From NCBI GenBank assembly GCA_012523975.1, contig JAAYSF010000094.1:1-32970 (forward strand): a stretch of DNA of 32,970 nt, in the 5' to 3' direction. This DNA is from Veillonellaceae bacterium (GTDB lineage Bacteria; Bacillota; Negativicutes; JAAYSF01). Shown one piece after another: positions 8,223-16,246 of the stretch. Position 1 is the first letter of the stretch. Each line of letters opens with the position of its first letter. The notes under the pieces are model-generated. The model saw nothing but the letters and a program-made list of their open reading frames with translations, did not search any database and was not told the DNA's origin. The position numbers were made by a program, and so were the translations under genes.

Positions 8223-9104
8223 TTACCAACCGCGTTCCTGCATGCGTTCATTAGCAGGAATGGTAGATATTTCAATACCGACCATCGGTTCACCGAGATC
8301 TTTTGATACTTCAGCCAGTACTTTAGGATCGTTGTAATAAGTGGTAGCAGCGACAATTGCCTTAGCCCGTTTAGCCGGATCACCTGATTTGAAAATACCG
8401 GAGCCAACAAAAATACCGTCGCAGCCAAGCTGCATCATAAGCGCTGCATCAGCTGGAGTTGCAATACCGCCGGCCGCGAAATTAACTACTGGCAGACGGC
8501 CGAGCTTCTTAGTCTCCATTACCAGCTCAAGCGGAGCCGCAATATTTTTAGCAAATGCTGCAACCTCTTCAACCGGCAGGTTTCGGAGCAACCTAATTTC
8601 ACTCATAACCATGCGGATATGCTTAACAGCTTCTACAACATTACCGGTGCCGGGTTCGCCTTTTGTACGGATCATGGCAGCACCTTCAGCGATACGGCGG
8701 AGGGCTTCGCCGAGATTTTTTGCGCCGCAGACAAACGGAACTTTAAAATTATGCTTATTGATATGGAACTTATCGTCAGCCGGAGTGAGAACTTCACTCT
8801 CATCTATGTAATCAGCACCTAATGATTCAAGAATCTGGGCTTCTACAAAATGTCCGATCCGGGCTTTGGCCATAACAGGAATTGAAACGGCATCCATAAT
8901 GCGCTGAACAATGGTCGGATCAGCCATTCTGGCAACGCCGCCGGCGGCGCGAATATCGGCCGGTACCCTTTCCAAAGCCATTACTGCACAAGCCCCAGCA
9001 TCTTCGGCAATCTTTGCCTGTTCGGGAGTGGTAACGTCCATTATAACGCCGCCTTTAAGCATTTCGGCCAAGCCGGCTTTTACGCGAAAAGTACCTTGCT
9101 GCAT
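8223..9104 (-). CDS. pdxS: PdxS, synthase subunit of pyridoxal 5'-phosphate synthase
   Basis: A 293-residue (beta/alpha)8 enzyme that builds PLP from ribose 5-phosphate, glyceraldehyde 3-phosphate and ammonia from PdxT. Highly conserved stretches are visible: GGVIMDV (D23), [30 protein letters not shown] (active-site lysine at about 80), and [11 protein letters not shown] (second lysine at about 148). C-terminal [21 protein letters not shown] is also typical. AGGAGG is just before the ATG. It is first in the pdxST pair and has its own -10 box at 9140-9145, downstream of pdxK. Confidence 0.98.
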   Translation of the reverse strand: MQQGTFRVKAGLAEMLKGGVIMDVTTPEQAKIAEDAGACAVMALERVPADIRAAGGVARMADPTIVQRIMDAVSIPVMAKARIGHFVEAQILESLGADYIDESEVLTPADDKFHINKHNFKVPFVCGAKNLGEALRRIAEGAAMIRTKGEPGTGNVVEAVKHIRMVMSEIRLLRNLPVEEVAAFAKNIAAPLELVMETKKLGRLPVVNFAAGGIATPADAALMMQLGCDGIFVGSGIFKSGDPAKRAKAIVAATTYYNDPKVLAEVSKDLGEPMVGIEISTIPANERMQERGW

Positions 9105-9137
9105 GGTAAACCTCCTATATAGCTAACAAATTACTCA

Positions 9138-9170
9138 ATATTATAACCATGAGTTAGTGAATTAGTCCGG
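9138..9170 (-). promoter_or_regulatory. Putative pdxST promoter
   Basis: On the minus strand a TATAAT box (plus-strand 9140-9145) sits in the 102-nt gap between pdxK and pdxS, about 36 nt before the pdxS ATG. Just upstream is GGACTA followed by ACTAATTC/ACTAACTC, a short direct repeat. GGACTA recalls the half-site described for PdxR-family regulators, but only one clear copy is seen. Confidence 0.4.
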
Positions 9171-9206
9171 AAGAGACATGTATCACTTATCAGGGGTACA
9201 ACGACT

Positions 9207-10016
9207 TCAGTCATTAAAAAGGCGGTGAGCTGCATGACATGTCGGGCCAACATAGGAATTGAGCGGAAAACCATGTTTAATGGCACTGGTAATGAATGTT
9301 TTCGCTTGCTCAATGGCTTCGCGGACCGATAGTCCTTTAGCCAGTCCGGCTGTAATTGCGGCCGAAGATGTACAGCCTGCACCATGAGTGTAGGTTGTAT
9401 CAATTTTAGGCGATTCTAAGGTTACAAAATCTTTGCCATCATACAGGAGGTCGATAGCTGTTGCTGTGCCTAGTTTTGCGCCGCCTTTTATGAATACATT
9501 TTTAGCGCCGAGCTCATGAATTTTTACAGCGGCATTTTTCATATCTTCGACGGATTTTATACTGATACCGCTCAATTGGCTAGCCTCAAAGATATTAGGC
9601 GTAATTACAGTAGCACGGGGTACTAGGTATTCCCGGATTCCAATAGCAGATTCCGGATTTAGGACTTCATCGGTTCCCTTACAAACCATAACCGGGTCAA
9701 TGACTACACTTTTCACTTTATATTGGTCGAGCTTTTTAGTTACAAGGTTAATGATTTCAACAGTACCCAGCATTCCGGTTTTTATAGCATCAACCCCGAT
9801 GCCGTTTAGAACGGTTTCCAATTGTGCTTCTAATGTTTCCAGCGGCAGCGGATAAATATCATGGGACCAATTATTGTGCGGATTTTGAGCAACTATGACG
9901 GTGAGAGCTGTCATTCCGTAAACCCCAAACTCCTGGAATGTTTTTAAATCGGCTTGCATGCCAGCGCCGCCGCTTGTGTCCGATCCAGCGATTGTAAGTG
10001 CTTTGTAATTTGTCAT
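9207..10016 (-). CDS. pdxK: Pyridoxine/pyridoxal kinase PdxK (ThiD family)
   Basis: A 269-residue ribokinase-family enzyme predicted to phosphorylate B6 vitamers (salvage). Motifs: LTIAGSDTSGGAGMQADLKT (residues 7-26), VIDPVMVCKG, and the anion-hole/catalytic THGAGCTSSAAITAGLAKG. Overall wording, including the C-terminal HGFPLNSYVGPT, follows the Bacillus-type PdxK more closely than HMP-phosphate kinase ThiD. The two families are hard to separate by sequence alone, and a thiM gene at the right edge means a thiamine role is not excluded. Neighbours (pdxS, pdxT and a divergent PdxR-like regulator) favour B6 salvage. AGGAGGAATCTGAT precedes the ATG. Confidence 0.85.
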   Translation of the reverse strand: MTNYKALTIAGSDTSGGAGMQADLKTFQEFGVYGMTALTVIVAQNPHNNWSHDIYPLPLETLEAQLETVLNGIGVDAIKTGMLGTVEIINLVTKKLDQYKVKSVVIDPVMVCKGTDEVLNPESAIGIREYLVPRATVITPNIFEASQLSGISIKSVEDMKNAAVKIHELGAKNVFIKGGAKLGTATAIDLLYDGKDFVTLESPKIDTTYTHGAGCTSSAAITAGLAKGLSVREAIEQAKTFITSAIKHGFPLNSYVGPTCHAAHRLFND

Positions 10017-10049
10017 ATCAGATTCCTCCTAAGTAAGTATCTTAAGCTG

Positions 10050-10100
10050 TTTTTTGACATTTGATAAAAAATGTATAGCCTATAAACATGTTTGTATTAT
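10050..10100. promoter_or_regulatory. Divergent pdxK/pdxR control region with two small palindromes
   Basis: The 153-nt gap holds TTGACA at 10054-10059 on the plus strand, TATAGCCTATA at 10074-10084 (palindrome around one central base) and AAACATGTTT at 10084-10093 (perfect). TATAAT also occurs on the minus strand within TATTATAAAAT. These are plausible binding sites for the divergent regulator or RNA polymerase. Known MocR operators are usually direct repeats, so assignment is tentative. Confidence 0.35.
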
Positions 10101-10169
10101 AAAATGAATCTGATACTTTTAAAATATACAGAATGCGCATTTATGACTAGGACAGTTTGGAGGAAGACG

Positions 10170-11570
10170 ATGACAGATTTAATTTTTCTTGATTCTAACG
10201 GCAGCAGCCCTTTGTATATGCAGCTCTATGAGTATTTTAAAGCCGAGATTGAACAGCATAAACTAGCTGAGAACGAAAAATTACCCTCTATTCGGAATCT
10301 TGCCAATAGTATTTCTGTTAGTAAGGCAACGGTTGAAAAGGCATATCAGCAGTTAATGTGTGAAGGATATATTAACAACCGGAATAGGGCTTGTTATGTT
10401 GTCAATAAGCTGGAAGAAACAATAGTAAAACCGGTGTATACCGCAGGAAAGCCCAAGACCAGTGAACTGACCGATAATTGCAAACCTAGATATGATTTTG
10501 CTAGCGGTGAGATGGATTTAAATGGTTTTGATTTTTCGGTGTGGCGGCGCTATGTTAATAAAGTTCTTGCAAATAAAGAACGGCTTTTTGGGTATGGCCA
10601 CAGCAAAGGAGAAACTGAACTGCGCAAGCAAATTGGCCGCTATGTTCGGTCGCGAGGTGTTGAATGCCACTATGAACAAATTATTATTGGTCCCGGGGTG
10701 CAAAGTCTTTTAAATACCCTTTGCAGTCTGCTCAAGCCTACGCATAGCAGTATTGCTTTTGAGGAACCCGGTTTTACTACCGGTCGGCGCGTTTGGCATA
10801 ACTGGGGCTATACTATTGTCCCGGTACAAATGAGAAAAGAAGGTATTGATATAAGAGAACTGGCGCAAAGTGAGACCAGAGCTGTCTATTTAACTCCTTC
10901 TCACCAGTTTCCGACCGGGTACATTATGCCGGTCGGCGAACGGATGCGGCTGCTTGCCTGGGCGCAGCAGAACGATGCCGTTATCATTGAGGACGATTAT
11001 GACAGCGAATTTCGGTATTTCGGACGGCCGATCCCGGCAATGAAAGGGCTTGACAGTGGCGGCAATGTTGTATATCTTGGCTCCTTTTCAAAAGTTATTC
11101 CACCGTCTTTACGAATAAGCTATATGATCCTTCCAGACCGCTTGCTGGAGCTTTATGAGCGAAATGCGGCTCTGTATAATCAAGCTGTATCTACGATTGA
11201 ACAGTTAACCTTAGCCCAATATATGGCTGACGGCCATTTAGAACGGCAAATCCGACGACTGCGCAAATTGTACTATGAAAAGAAAATGCAGTTTATTGAC
11301 ACTATTCAACGGGTTTTCAGCAATCAGGTGGCCATTCAGGATAATGAATCAGGTCTCTTTATCGTATTGACTGTTAAACGCCCGGGGACCTCTCAAGATA
11401 TATTCTTGAAAGCGATGCAGCATGGATGTCAGGTTGCGCCCATCCAGAATTACTATTGGGAGACGGTGCAAGAGAGTTTCCCCCGGGTTATATTGTACTT
11501 TTCGAAAATACCGGTCCATGAAATGGAAGAAGCGATAAAGCTTCTGAAAAAAGCTTGGTTCGAAGAATAA
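10170..11570 (+). CDS. pdxR: PdxR-like MocR-family regulator (GntR HTH plus aminotransferase domain)
   Basis: A 466-residue transcription factor. Residues about 12-78 are a GntR winged helix (LYEYFKAEIEQ...KLPSIRNLAN...SKATVEKAYQQL). Residues from about 108 onward form a class I aminotransferase-like domain with EDDYDSEFR (274-282) and the PLP-binding lysine in GSFSK (K308). Such proteins sense PLP and regulate B6 genes; the divergent pdxK-pdxS-pdxT neighbours fit this role exactly. The start is ATG 10170: TTGGAGGA at 10158-10163 gives correct spacing, while an open frame extending to 10092 has no such site and would add 26 unlike residues. A role in another aminotransferase-linked pathway is less likely. 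Confidence 0.88.
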   Translation: MTDLIFLDSNGSSPLYMQLYEYFKAEIEQHKLAENEKLPSIRNLANSISVSKATVEKAYQQLMCEGYINNRNRACYVVNKLEETIVKPVYTAGKPKTSELTDNCKPRYDFASGEMDLNGFDFSVWRRYVNKVLANKERLFGYGHSKGETELRKQIGRYVRSRGVECHYEQIIIGPGVQSLLNTLCSLLKPTHSSIAFEEPGFTTGRRVWHNWGYTIVPVQMRKEGIDIRELAQSETRAVYLTPSHQFPTGYIMPVGERMRLLAWAQQNDAVIIEDDYDSEFRYFGRPIPAMKGLDSGGNVVYLGSFSKVIPPSLRISYMILPDRLLELYERNAALYNQAVSTIEQLTLAQYMADGHLERQIRRLRKLYYEKKMQFIDTIQRVFSNQVAIQDNESGLFIVLTVKRPGTSQDIFLKAMQHGCQVAPIQNYYWETVQESFPRVILYFSKIPVHEMEEAIKLLKKAWFEE

Positions 11571-11580
11571 TAACAAAAAG

Positions 11581-12822
11581 TTATTCCCCACACATCGCGG
11601 CGGCGATGGCGGCACCGACACCGGAGCCATCTTTAATTAATCCTGCCGACATTTTATTAGTAGCTGACTTACCGCATAGCGCTAAAAGTGTTGCCTGAAT
11701 AGCCCGGGCATAGCCAGGCATTTTTTCATATAGCGAACCATCGATAGCAATATGATGGCGGCGCTCAAGCCGGGGGTCGACGCGACGCAGTACTCCGTAA
11801 AAAGTGGCGGCGGCGAGCTGGGCCGACCGTGTTCGTAGTAAGGCTGCCGCTTGTTGTATTGCAGCTTGTTCAGCAACGTTAAGCCTAGAAGTCAAGTCTA
11901 TCGGTATATCGGCAATTAGTAGGGAAAGGTCTTGTGCCGTTATAGAATAAGGTATATCCAGCCGTTCCGACTCCCCAATAGGCAGCTTCTTACTTGCAAT
12001 TAAATCTCTAATAATCAGCCGCAGCAACTCGCCAAGATAATGACCGGAAACACTTTTCTCCAAAAGCTGCTGCCCGGGTTTTTCGCTATTGGCATCAAGC
12101 TCCTTATCATACCTAGTAAGGGGCAGTTTATCGAAGTTACCGGACTCCATGTTGATAATCATGGGTGCGGAATAATGAATAGACTCAAGATAAGCGGTAT
12201 TGTGACCGGTGCCGCAGATGGAGCCGATATCGGTATCGGGGTTTAGATAAGCCGAGGTCAGCAGCGTACCGACGGTATCGTTGATGACGGCTGCTGGACG
12301 AATGTTTCTCAGACCCCGGCGTTTTAAAGCGTCCTTTAAAAGGTCGGTGACGTTGGCGTTTTCTACGCCGGCAGTTTTAAGTTCTTTGGTCCAAGAAATT
12401 AAAACTGCTTCATTGATATAAGTCTGACGGCTGGGAAACGAAAAAGTATGGCCAAGCAGGATGATATCGTTTGAAGGGGCTATGTGAGCTATCTCCCCGG
12501 CGATGTAATCGAAGAGCTTTTCCGCATCTACGTTAGCGGCAGTATAATCATAATTATTAGTTCTAAGCGGCGATTGGCGATTTCTAACTACAGCGTACCG
12601 CCTATTGCCGTATAGCTCAATTAGCGCAACGCGGATATTAGTGCCGCCAAAATCAAGAGCTAGGTAAGTACCTCGCTCAGTGCCGGTTGGCGTAGATAAA
12701 TAGGAGGGCAGCATTTTGAGCGGACTAGGCTTTTGGGCTAAGCCGTCAGCCATCGCCGTTGCGAAGTCAGCGGTAAGCTGCTGAAGCTGTTCAAGCTTAA
12801 GCTTAAATAAATCATGAAGCAT
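11581..12822 (-). CDS. Eukaryotic-type hexokinase
   Basis: A 413-residue sugar kinase of the hexokinase fold with the wording of eukaryotic hexokinases rather than bacterial ROK or Glk enzymes. It shows LALDFGGTN (54-62), LGHTFSFPS (123-131), SWTKELK (143-149), NDTVGTL (181-187, catalytic Asp at 182) and GTGHNTAYLE (204-213). SGHYLGELLRL, IDGSLYEKMPGY and DGSGVGAA are also present. It should phosphorylate glucose or another hexose with ATP. The start is ATG 12822, set by AGGAGG at 12830-12835 with 7-nt spacing; codons upstream are unsupported. It converges on the PdxR-like gene, whose stop is 10 nt away, and is divergent from the DUF362 gene. The sugar specificity cannot be read from sequence. 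Confidence 0.9.
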   Translation of the reverse strand: MLHDLFKLKLEQLQQLTADFATAMADGLAQKPSPLKMLPSYLSTPTGTERGTYLALDFGGTNIRVALIELYGNRRYAVVRNRQSPLRTNNYDYTAANVDAEKLFDYIAGEIAHIAPSNDIILLGHTFSFPSRQTYINEAVLISWTKELKTAGVENANVTDLLKDALKRRGLRNIRPAAVINDTVGTLLTSAYLNPDTDIGSICGTGHNTAYLESIHYSAPMIINMESGNFDKLPLTRYDKELDANSEKPGQQLLEKSVSGHYLGELLRLIIRDLIASKKLPIGESERLDIPYSITAQDLSLLIADIPIDLTSRLNVAEQAAIQQAAALLRTRSAQLAAATFYGVLRRVDPRLERRHHIAIDGSLYEKMPGYARAIQATLLALCGKSATNKMSAGLIKDGSGVGAAIAAAMCGE

Positions 12823-12891
12823 AAAAAAACCTCCTATTATATGATAATATCTACTTATTAGGGGTAAACAAGCCAATTGGGAGGGAGCAGC

Positions 12892-14016
12892 GTGAAGGTT
12901 GCAGTAACCAAAGTTGATTCATATAACGAGACTTTAGTTGCCCAGGGCATTAGCCACGCATTAAAACAACTAGGTGGAATTAATAACTTTGTCAGCCCGG
13001 GAGATAGGGTGCTGATTAAGCCCAATATGCTGGAGGGTATGCCGCCAGCCAAAGCGACTACGACCCATCCAGAAGTAGTAAGGGCAGTTATCCGCCAAGT
13101 TAAGTCAGCCGGGGGACTGCCAATTATCGGCGATTCACCAGGCATCAATGGTACGAAGAAGGTTGCAGAACAATGCGGGATATTGGAGATATGCCGGCAA
13201 GAGGATGTTGAACTGTATGAATTCCAAAAGACCAGCGAATACGCCTATCCCCAAGGTCTAACCCTTAAGCGGTTTACCTTGTGTGATGTGCTGGAAAAGG
13301 TTGATAAAGTCATTTCGGTCGCCAAGATGAAGACTCATTCCTTCATGGGGATTACCGGTGCTGTCAAGAACCTCTTTGGCTTATTTGTCGGAACGGATAA
13401 AGCTCAGTTTCATTTACGAATGAAGGCTAGGCATGATTTTGCCGGAATGCTGGTTGATTTAACGGGCTTAGTAAAACCCGTTCTTTCCATCGTCGACGGT
13501 ATAACCGGTATGGAAGGCAATGGGCCGCGGAACGGGCAGCCGCGTTACGCCGGGATTATACTGGCAGGTGCCAATGCTTTTGCTGTCGATTTAGTAATGG
13601 CGAGAATTATGGGTTTCGAGGCTGAAAAGATGCCGGTAGCTGCCCGCGCACTTGCGGCCGGACTGGCACCCCGGCTTGAAGATATTGAAGTTATCGGTAG
13701 TGGAAAAAGTGTCAAATTGGAGTTTAAGCAGCCATATACGCTTGAATCGATTGAAGGTCGACTGCCAAGTAGGTTGGTAAAGCTAGGGCAGGAACAGTTA
13801 ACCCAAAAACCGCAGATTGCTAACTCCTGTATCGGGTGCGCACGCTGTGCCCAGCACTGTCCGCCTGATGCTATAAAGATAGTCAACAACCGGGCGGTCA
13901 TTGACTATCAAAAATGTATAAGGTGTTATTGCTGCCAGGAATTGTGTCCGGCGGATGCCGTTAAGCTTAAGTCGGGTTTTTTGTTGAAAACGGTAAGAAA
14001 ATTAACCAAACATTAA
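12892..14016 (+). CDS. DUF362 protein with C-terminal 2x[4Fe-4S] ferredoxin domain
   Basis: A 374-residue protein. The N-terminal about 290 residues are a DUF362 domain (VLIKPNMLEG, TTHPEVVRAVI, GDSPGI, VAKMKTHSFMGITGAVKNLFG). The C-terminus carries two ferredoxin-type clusters, CIGCARCAQHCP and CIRCYCCQELCP, each binding a 4Fe-4S centre. The family is common in anaerobes; the reaction is not established. The start is GTG 12892 with GGGAGGG at 12879-12885. An in-frame TTG at 12877 overlaps that site and is rejected. Its stop codon overlaps the stop of the convergent permease gene (TTAA, 14013-14016). Confidence 0.92.
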   Translation: MKVAVTKVDSYNETLVAQGISHALKQLGGINNFVSPGDRVLIKPNMLEGMPPAKATTTHPEVVRAVIRQVKSAGGLPIIGDSPGINGTKKVAEQCGILEICRQEDVELYEFQKTSEYAYPQGLTLKRFTLCDVLEKVDKVISVAKMKTHSFMGITGAVKNLFGLFVGTDKAQFHLRMKARHDFAGMLVDLTGLVKPVLSIVDGITGMEGNGPRNGQPRYAGIILAGANAFAVDLVMARIMGFEAEKMPVAARALAAGLAPRLEDIEVIGSGKSVKLEFKQPYTLESIEGRLPSRLVKLGQEQLTQKPQIANSCIGCARCAQHCPPDAIKIVNNRAVIDYQKCIRCYCCQELCPADAVKLKSGFLLKTVRKLTKH

Positions 14017-15329
14017 TCCCCGAAATACTTCTTAGGCAGTAATACATGTTCGCATAAAATACAGAGTAGCATACCGGCTAAGAAACCATTGCTAAAGATG
14101 TATCTAAGCCAGTCAGGCAGGGTGGAAAATGCCGTCGATGGCAGGGTGAAAATCCCCGTTCCGACTAATACCGGGATGCCGATTACAAAAATAGTGCGGC
14201 CGGCCATGTTTAAGCGGGCGTAATCTTGCAAGCCAAATCCAAGCATCTGGCAGAACGAAGCCAAGAGCACAGCATAGCCGACCGGAGCGGGAATGGAGCT
14301 AAGAAAACCGGCTATGGCAGGTATTACTCCCATCAGCATCATAATAACCGAAAATAAAATAAACGGGCCTTTGGCGCCGACGCCTGTCAAGCTGACCAGA
14401 CCGGCGCTGGCTGAATAGGGAACAAGGCCGATGGTGGCTCCAAGGCCGGATAATATATCGCCGATGCCTGTGAAGGCCACACCCTTATCATGGTTTTTCT
14501 TTGGTATCTTAATTTCAAGCGTCCGTTCCATGGCCAGAACACTGGCAACTGAATTAGAAAGTACCAAAATACCGGTCAAGATTGATATCAGGGTAATAGC
14601 CGGATCGAAAGTCGGCGTTCCCCAAGCTAACAGGGGCGGGAGTTCAACCGAAACAGTGCTGATACTGATTTCCGGCGAAATACCGATAATAGCTGCTGTA
14701 ATCCATCCGACGACAGTGCCTATTAAAATAGCCAGGCTGCGGATAAAACCGCGCGCTTTGAGATTGACTACGATAACAGTTGTAATAACGAGCAGTGACA
14801 CCACAAGGGATTGAAAGTCGATTGCCCCGTCCGAACCGGTAATACCAAGCATACCACGTACAAAGGAACCGGATAACTGAAGGGCCAGCAGAACCAGGAC
14901 GGTGCCCGTTACCGCTGGCGTAAACAACTTAAGGGCTTTGCTCATTAAACCGGTATAACCTAATATAACAAGGACAAGCCCGGCAACAAGCATGCCGCCT
15001 TCGAGATCAGACCGCAGCACTGCTAAATCCTTACCCATAGCGGGGGCCATTATTCCTAGTGTAACGAATATCCCCCACCACATACCGGCAGGCCCTTCAA
15101 TGATGGGTAACCGGTGGCCAAACATTATTTGCAAAATAGATGCCAGTGAAGCAAAAAACATTACCCGCTGCGTCAAACCGGCAATACCGGCTTGGTCGAG
15201 CCCGAGGGCTGCACCGACAACAATCGGAACTACTGATACGTTTACAAGGTTGAAGGCCAGCCATTGCAGAGAATAGAGGAAAGAGCGTCCAGCCGGCACA
15301 TGGTCATTTACATTATAAAGAATTGGCAT
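14013..15329 (-). CDS. NCS2-family nucleobase permease (uracil/xanthine type)
   Basis: A 438-residue integral membrane transporter with about 12-14 hydrophobic segments. It has NCS2 features: GPAGMWWG in an early segment, FTPAVTGTVL, GLVPYSASAGLVSLTGVGAKGP, and a domain arrangement like UraA/PbuX. It is predicted to import a purine or pyrimidine base with protons at the inner membrane. The substrate is uncertain because the substrate-binding helix wording is not one I can assign to uracil or xanthine. AAAGGA lies before the ATG. The gene stands alone on its strand, with the DUF362 gene converging on it and sharing its stop bases. No purine riboswitch is evident in the short upstream region. 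Confidence 0.88.
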   Translation of the reverse strand: MPILYNVNDHVPAGRSFLYSLQWLAFNLVNVSVVPIVVGAALGLDQAGIAGLTQRVMFFASLASILQIMFGHRLPIIEGPAGMWWGIFVTLGIMAPAMGKDLAVLRSDLEGGMLVAGLVLVILGYTGLMSKALKLFTPAVTGTVLVLLALQLSGSFVRGMLGITGSDGAIDFQSLVVSLLVITTVIVVNLKARGFIRSLAILIGTVVGWITAAIIGISPEISISTVSVELPPLLAWGTPTFDPAITLISILTGILVLSNSVASVLAMERTLEIKIPKKNHDKGVAFTGIGDILSGLGATIGLVPYSASAGLVSLTGVGAKGPFILFSVIMMLMGVIPAIAGFLSSIPAPVGYAVLLASFCQMLGFGLQDYARLNMAGRTIFVIGIPVLVGTGIFTLPSTAFSTLPDWLRYIFSNGFLAGMLLCILCEHVLLPKKYFGD

Positions 15330-15402
15330 AAGATATCCTTTCGTTAGGTGGGTTAAATCTCTGAATAAAAATGTGGTAATTTGTAGTCAGAGCCTCGCTT
15401 TT

Positions 15403-15419
15403 TGGTAAAGCTATTACCA
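15403..15419 (+). promoter_or_regulatory. Hairpin abutting the Shine-Dalgarno of a tiny ORF
   Basis: TGGTAA (15403-15408) pairs with TTACCA (15414-15419), the last base being the first A of AGGAGGTGAT. The same TTACCA can alternatively pair with TGGTAA at 15374-15379, so two exclusive hairpins are possible. Confidence 0.3.
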
Positions 15420-15434
15420 GGAGGTGATAGGGCG

Positions 15435-15539
15435 ATGAAGTGTCCAAAGTGTAATGCCGAATTTTCCAGTGAGCTTTCGCCACGTAATCGGGAGGATGAC
15501 AAAAACAAAGATAAAGAAAAACCACAATGTCCTACTTGA
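15435..15539 (+). CDS. 34-residue CPKC...CPT zinc-ribbon-like mini-protein ending at TGA
   Basis: ATG 15435 follows a perfect AGGAGGTGAT (15419-15428), one of the strongest ribosome-binding sites in the window. The product starts MKCPKC, has a charged linker rich in D, E and K, and ends CPT before TGA (15537-15539). The next codons are GGC TAA, so reading TGA as an amino acid would give CPT-x-G, the expected second half (CPxCG) of a zinc ribbon. The fourth cysteine is therefore replaced by a stop. Explanations: a degraded zinc ribbon, a three-cysteine protein, a sequence error, or selenocysteine at TGA. No family is recognised. Confidence 0.5.
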   Translation: MKCPKCNAEFSSELSPRNREDDKNKDKEKPQCPT

Positions 15540-15551
15540 GGCTAAGAATGA

Positions 15552-15570
15552 GGGCGGTCGTTGGCCGCCC
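15552..15570 (+). terminator. Hairpin between the mini-ORF and the Nudix gene
   Basis: GGGCGGTC (15552-15559) pairs with GGCCGCCC (15563-15570) around a triloop. It is followed by ATTAAATTTT rather than a clean T run. It probably ends transcription from the mini-ORF and, on the other strand, from the Nudix gene. Confidence 0.5.
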
Positions 15571-15594
15571 ATTAAATTTTCAGCTTGCGTTAGC

Positions 15595-16068
15595 CTAGCG
15601 TGTCGCCAAGTGCAATTTTAGGCGTTCGATAAACTCCCGCTGGGCGGGAATAATCTTTTGCTCGGCGACATCTACCGGAAAGAAGGCAGCCTTATCAATT
15701 TCAGGAAAACTCATAAGGTTACCCGAGCGTGGCGGCCACTCAATCTCAAAGGTATTGCTCTTAATTGGCTGATCGTCATTCCAGTCGCCGGCAAACGCCC
15801 AAGCATAAACTGTTTTGCCGCTAATTTGCTTAATCCAGCTGAGTGGAATAAAATCGCCATGCGGGATAATCCCCGTTTCTTCGGTAAATTCGCGAATAGC
15901 GGCCTCAAAATAGGACTCTGACCCTTCGACGTGACCCTTAGGGATGCCCCAATAGCCGGCATCCTTGTTTTTGTTATAGGGCCCGCCAGGATGGGCTAAG
16001 AAAATTTCTAATTGGCCGTTGTTAAGCCGATACATCATTAGTCCGGCGCTAATAATATTCAAAGTCAA
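15595..16068 (-). CDS. Nudix hydrolase (predicted NTP pyrophosphohydrolase)
   Basis: A 157-residue single-domain Nudix protein. The Nudix box is complete: G45, E51, R59-E60, E63-E64 and G66 in the Gx5Ex7REUxEExGU spacing. The N-terminus (SAGLMMYR...LEIFLAHPGGPY) and WGIPKGH are the wording of the COG4119 group of predicted NTP pyrophosphohydrolases. It would hydrolyse a nucleoside-diphosphate-linked substrate with Mg2+; the actual substrate is unknown. The start appears to be TTG at 16068, with AAAGGAAG a few bases before it and no nearer ATG that would keep the first beta strand. It is a single gene between convergent and divergent neighbours. Confidence 0.88.
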   Translation of the reverse strand: MTLNIISAGLMMYRLNNGQLEIFLAHPGGPYNKNKDAGYWGIPKGHVEGSESYFEAAIREFTEETGIIPHGDFIPLSWIKQISGKTVYAWAFAGDWNDDQPIKSNTFEIEWPPRSGNLMSFPEIDKAAFFPVDVAEQKIIPAQREFIERLKLHLATR

Positions 16069-16246
16069 TCGCTTCCTTTCAGGCCATTAGACAATAGTAT
16101 TTTTTTTTATACCGTTTAGGAATAACTAAATTTTACAGCAAATTGTGTAATTTTACTAGCGCTAGAAGTTTAAGGTGTATGAGAAGCGGCCATCAAGCTC
16201 AAACTAAGCTGGAAGATACCAAGAACTACGGCCTGGAGGTGTAACA

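Noticed and set aside
9131-9403. 90-codon minus-strand frame overlapping the 3' end of pdxK
   Set aside because: It overlaps the strongly conserved C-terminal part of pdxK in another frame and has no supporting start site.
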